The translations under genes and the position numbers were made by a program. Source: Candidatus Aminicenantota bacterium (lineage in GTDB: Bacteria > Acidobacteriota > Aminicenantia > Aminicenantales > Aminicenantaceae). Taken from it: DNA of 36,962 nucleotides. The stretch lies in the NCBI GenBank assembly GCA_020348385.1, contig CP070750.1:468507-505468 (forward strand). Direction: 5' to 3'. The notes beneath the pieces are model-generated. The model saw nothing but the letters and a program-made list of their open reading frames with translations. It was not told where the DNA came from and did not search any database. Shown piece by piece: positions 34,597 to 36,962 of this stretch (position 1 is its first letter; each line of letters opens with the position of its first letter).

Positions 34597-35649
34597 GTGG
34601 TGACGAAAATACAGGATTTATTAGGAGAGGAGGCTTCTGATTTATTGGAACACGTTTGTGAAACCATCCCTAAAGCGCTCTTGAATCTTCCTGGACCAGA
34701 CTTTGTGGAGCGCGTCTTTGGCCCATCGGATCGGTCTCAGGATGTGCAAAATAATCTAGAAAAAATGTTTCTACACGGGCGCTTAGAAGGAAAGGGTTAT
34801 CTTTCTATCCTGCCCGTGGACCAGGGAGTAGAGCACACAGCCGGGGCCTCGTTTGCACCCAATCCTGTCTATTTCGATCCGGAAAACATCGTTAAGCTTG
34901 CTGTGGAAGCAAGCTGTAACGCTGTGGCGTCCACTGCAGGGATTCTGGGAATGGTTTCCAAAAAATATGCTGATAAAATTCCATTTATTGTCAAGATCAA
35001 TCATAACGAGCTTTTGTCCTACCCGAATTCTTACGATCAGCGGATGTTTGCCTCTGTGACCCAAGCTAGTGACATGGGAGCCTTGGGAGTGGGGGCCACG
35101 ATCTACTTCGGTTCCGCAGAATCGCGGGACCAGATCGAGGAAGTGTCCGATGCCTTCCAGATGGCCCATGAGATGGGAATGTTCACTGTGTTATGGTGTT
35201 ATCTAAGAAACGCAGAGTTCAAAAAGAATGGCGTTGATTACCACGCATCCGCAGATTTAACCGGACAGGCCAACTATCTGGGGGCGACCATACAAGCGGA
35301 TATCATCAAGCAGAAACAGCCCACAAATAATGGTGGATTCCTTGCCGTCGATTTCAGTAAGACCCATCCTTTGATATATGAGAAGCTCACTTCTGACCAC
35401 CCCATCGATCTAACCCGGTATCAGGTCGCCAACTGTTTCATGGGACGGGTGGGGCTTATCAACTCCGGCGGCGCGTCCGGCAAGGACGATCTCAGACAAG
35501 CCGTCAGAACCGCTGTCATAAACAAACGGGCAGGGGGCATGGGCCTGATCCTGGGAAGAAAAGCTTTCCAAAAACCCATGGCCGACGGTATCGAGATCAT
35601 CCATGCGGTCCAGGATGTCTATTTATCAGAAGAAGTAACCATCGCCTGA
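34597..35649 (+). CDS. fbaB: Class I fructose-bisphosphate aldolase, FbaB/DhnA type
   Basis: 350 residues starting at GTG (34597) with AAGGAG seven bases upstream; a second GTG follows at 34600, and the ATG at 34592 is out of frame. It shows the DhnA-type hallmarks: [16 protein letters not shown] near the start, [14 protein letters not shown] in the middle, the Schiff-base lysine in [12 protein letters not shown] (Lys238, close to Lys237 of E. coli FbaB), and [18 protein letters not shown] and [10 protein letters not shown] for phosphate binding. It splits fructose 1,6-bisphosphate into the two triose phosphates, the step after the phosphofructokinase encoded directly upstream. The two form a glycolytic operon, with a candidate terminator after it. 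Confidence 0.95.
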   Translation: MVTKIQDLLGEEASDLLEHVCETIPKALLNLPGPDFVERVFGPSDRSQDVQNNLEKMFLHGRLEGKGYLSILPVDQGVEHTAGASFAPNPVYFDPENIVKLAVEASCNAVASTAGILGMVSKKYADKIPFIVKINHNELLSYPNSYDQRMFASVTQASDMGALGVGATIYFGSAESRDQIEEVSDAFQMAHEMGMFTVLWCYLRNAEFKKNGVDYHASADLTGQANYLGATIQADIIKQKQPTNNGGFLAVDFSKTHPLIYEKLTSDHPIDLTRYQVANCFMGRVGLINSGGASGKDDLRQAVRTAVINKRAGGMGLILGRKAFQKPMADGIEIIHAVQDVYLSEEVTIA

Positions 35650-35682
35650 TTGCCAGGTTCTCCACAAAATGAAATCCGTCTT

Positions 35683-35706
35683 GGTGTTTTAACTAAAACC
35701 TTTTTT
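35683..35706 (+). terminator. Candidate intrinsic terminator after fbaB
   Basis: A short stem (GTTTT at 35686-35690 with AAAAC at 35695-35699, extended by a G-C pair with one bulge) and a 4-base loop, followed directly by six Ts (35701-35706). The stem is weak. Confidence 0.35.
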
Positions 35707-35736
35707 CAAAAATCTTATTTTTTTGAAGTCAACCTT

Positions 35737-35766
35737 TTGGATGTTTGATACGTCTAAGAATATGAA
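35737..35766 (+). promoter_or_regulatory. Candidate promoter of the PadR-permease operon
   Basis: TTGGAT (35737-35742), 18-bp spacer, TATGAA (35761-35766). The -10 lies inside the dyad at 35759-35780. Confidence 0.35.
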
Positions 35767-35780
35767 ATGTTCTACATATT
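35759..35780. promoter_or_regulatory. Dyad over the -10, possible PadR autoregulatory operator
   Basis: AATATG-N10-CATATT, perfect 6-base arms, 30 bp upstream of the PadR start. PadR-family proteins commonly bind such AT-rich ATGT/ACAT dyads in their own promoters; ATGT (35767-35770) and ACAT (35774-35777) also occur inside. Confidence 0.35.
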
Positions 35781-35809
35781 AGTAAGAAATAAGCGCAAGT
35801 GAGAAAACC

Positions 35810-36139
35810 ATGGAATATTTGAGCCAAAGGGAAGAGCAGATTTTGTTGGCCATCGGTTATCTTCGAGAGGATGCTTATCTCGTGGCCATACGGAAACATC
35901 TGTCAGCGGTCATGGGGAGAGAGTTATCGATCGGAGCTGTACATATTCCGCTGCGCCGGATAGAAAAGCAAGGACTTATAACCGCTTCTTTCGGCGAATC
36001 GACGGCAGTTCGCGGTGGCCGCCGGAAAAAAATCTACCGGTTGACATCAGCAGGTCTTGAGGCTCTCGAAGGGAACAAAAAGGTCAGTGACCGCTTGTGG
36101 GCGGACTACTTGAAAACAAAAGCCTTGAGTAAAATATAG
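35810..36139 (+). CDS. PadR-family transcriptional regulator
   Basis: 109 residues forming a winged helix: YLSQREEQILLAIGYL, VHIPLRRIEKQGLI (recognition helix region) and RGGRRKKIYRLTSAGLEAL (wing and following strand) are PadR hallmarks. The short C-terminus suggests a subfamily-2 type that dimerises through one helix. It probably represses its own operon until a ligand or envelope stress relieves it. The stop TAG shares its G with the GTG start of the permease (TAGTG), so they are translationally coupled. The ribosome site is weak. The arrangement recalls the PadR regulators placed before Acidobacterial orphan permeases (ADOP). Confidence 0.92.
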   Translation: MEYLSQREEQILLAIGYLREDAYLVAIRKHLSAVMGRELSIGAVHIPLRRIEKQGLITASFGESTAVRGGRRKKIYRLTSAGLEALEGNKKVSDRLWADYLKTKALSKI

Positions 36140-36962
36140 TGAAAAAAGAGAGTTGTTTTCAACCGAAACTCGGCTGGAGGATCCTGTGGTTCCTGTTGCC
36201 TGACAATGAACAGGAATCCCTGGCAGGGGATTTTGATGAAATTTTTCGGGAGAAAATAAAGAATAAAGGGAAACTTGTTGCCTGGTTTTGGTATTGGAGC
36301 CAGGTCATCCTCCTGATTCCCTCATCGCTAAAAGAATCCATCTATTGGAGTGTGCTCATGTTTCGCAATTATTTAAAAATCGCTTTTCGGAATTTGATAA
36401 GGCATAAAGGATTTTCTTCTCTCAACATCACAGGATTGGCCATCGGTATGGTCTGCACGATCCTGATCCTTTTTTGGGTACAACATGAGTTGAGTTATGA
36501 CCGGTACCATAAAAATGGCAAAAGCATCTACCGGATTCTTCAACACATCCAATATGCGGAAGTCGTCACCTGGGCCATAAACCAAGGACCATTGGGGCCG
36601 GCTCTGAAGGAAGAGGTCCCCGAAATCGAAGAGCAGGCCCGGTTTTGTTTTGCCCAGTGGCGGATGAAATACAAAAACCAGGTCTTTATAGAGTTGGGAG
36701 GATATACCGATGCTTCCCTGTTCGAGATGTTCACCATCCCTTTTATACATGGAGATCCCGAGACCGCTCTGGCAGATCCACGATCTGTGGTTTTGACCGA
36801 GGAAGTTGCGCGAAAAATATTCAGCGATGAAGATCCTATCGGAAAGACCATCCATGTGGGCAGTGATTATGATTTCAAAGTGACGGGGGTTCTTCAAGAT
36901 ATCCCCGATAATTCCCATTTCCGGTTCAAATTTCTGGCCAACATGGATTTTGCCAAAGAGGC
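36139..36962 (+). CDS. MacB/FtsX-type permease with N-terminal prefix domain, 3' end missing
   Basis: The frame starts at a GTG overlapping the PadR stop and stays open to the window edge (274 codons seen), so the gene is cut. Residues 1-75 form a soluble prefix with one possible membrane segment (LGWRILWFLLPDNEQESLAGDF, then VAWFWYWSQVILLIP), as in permease-prefix-domain proteins. Then FRNYLKIAFRNLIRHKGFSSLNI and GLAIGMVCTILILFW form the first FtsX/MacB transmembrane helix, and the periplasmic core begins (YDRYHKNGKSIYRI, SVVLTEEVARKIFSDEDPIGKTI, FKVTGVLQDIPDNSHF). Family members export lipoproteins, peptides or drugs with a separate ATPase. An ATG at 36358 (start of MFRNYL) is a possible internal start, but the overlap favours GTG. 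Confidence 0.9.
   Translation, partial: MKKESCFQPKLGWRILWFLLPDNEQESLAGDFDEIFREKIKNKGKLVAWFWYWSQVILLIPSSLKESIYWSVLMFRNYLKIAFRNLIRHKGFSSLNITGLAIGMVCTILILFWVQHELSYDRYHKNGKSIYRILQHIQYAEVVTWAINQGPLGPALKEEVPEIEEQARFCFAQWRMKYKNQVFIELGGYTDASLFEMFTIPFIHGDPETALADPRSVVLTEEVARKIFSDEDPIGKTIHVGSDYDFKVTGVLQDIPDNSHFRFKFLANMDFAKE

Noticed and set aside
36373..36918. Minus-strand frame of 181 codons at the right edge
   Set aside because: It is antisense to the permease frame 36139-36962, which shows clear FtsX/MacB features.
1..36962. CRISPR array, tRNA or rRNA genes, complete insertion sequence
   Set aside because: No spaced short repeats, no cloverleaf or rRNA-like stretches, and no intact transposase frame were seen.

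Overview
The window reads as a piece of a free-living, Gram-negative, secretion-rich bacterial chromosome. The mix of genes (BNR/sortilin-type propeller proteins, LVIVD and He_PIG mosaics, a Ser/Thr kinase with a C-terminal TolB-like sensor, DUF4438, a PadR regulator next to a MacB/FtsX-type permease) resembles Candidatus Aminicenantes and other Acidobacteriota-like genomes. This assignment is inference from gene content; no rRNA or phylogenetic marker was compared.

Layout. 2-9175 (+): the 3' part of a giant secreted adhesin-like mosaic, cut by the left edge. 9189-11952 (-): rpoD with an unusual polypurine leader holding an overlapping small ORF, an RRM RNA-binding protein, and a LolA-like exported protein. 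12073-14103 (+): two exported proteins of unknown function, the second probably an outer-membrane barrel. 14104-14442: a gene-free stretch with a perfect 65-bp direct repeat and a palindrome. 14443-14748 (-): a small helical protein. 14963-23019 (+): a secreted tandem DUF4438 protein and two paralogous VPS10/BNR propeller proteins. 23031-24482 (-): a DUF3943-like outer-membrane protein. 24676-26775 (+): an exported M28-type peptidase, followed by a perfect 30-bp inverted repeat wedged between two convergent stop codons. 26860-27393 (-): an NTF2-like exported protein. 27543-28916 (+): an M23 peptidase with SH3-like tail. 28923-32028 (-): an ABM-domain protein and a zinc-ribbon/kinase/TolB-propeller protein in one operon. 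32281-33231 (+): a polytopic membrane protein, then a decayed barrel-protein tail. 33631-35649 (+): phosphofructokinase and class I aldolase as a glycolytic pair. 35810-end (+): a PadR regulator overlapping by one base a MacB/FtsX-type permease that runs off the right edge.

How it fits together. About half of the genes carry export signals, and large beta-propellers dominate, which suggests binding or breakdown of extracellular polymers or peptides together with envelope upkeep (M23, LolA-like, barrels). The kinase and the PadR/permease pair are likely signal and stress modules. Promoters are unusually easy to read: twelve candidates with 17-18 bp spacing match a TTGACn / TATnnT housekeeping pattern, fitting the RpoD encoded here. 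Several genes start at ATGs downstream of the longest possible start, or at GTG or TTG, and the chosen starts are justified below.

Most interesting points: the rpoD leader ORF whose stop overlaps the rpoD start (or a hidden -1 frameshift), a phosphofructokinase lacking the usual GGD loop and with Asn in place of the Mg-binding Asp, the palindrome between convergent stops plus a decayed relative at 19867-19960, the 65-bp repeat pair, and a probably leaderless mRNA at 11952. I saw no CRISPR array, tRNA, rRNA, or intact transposase.
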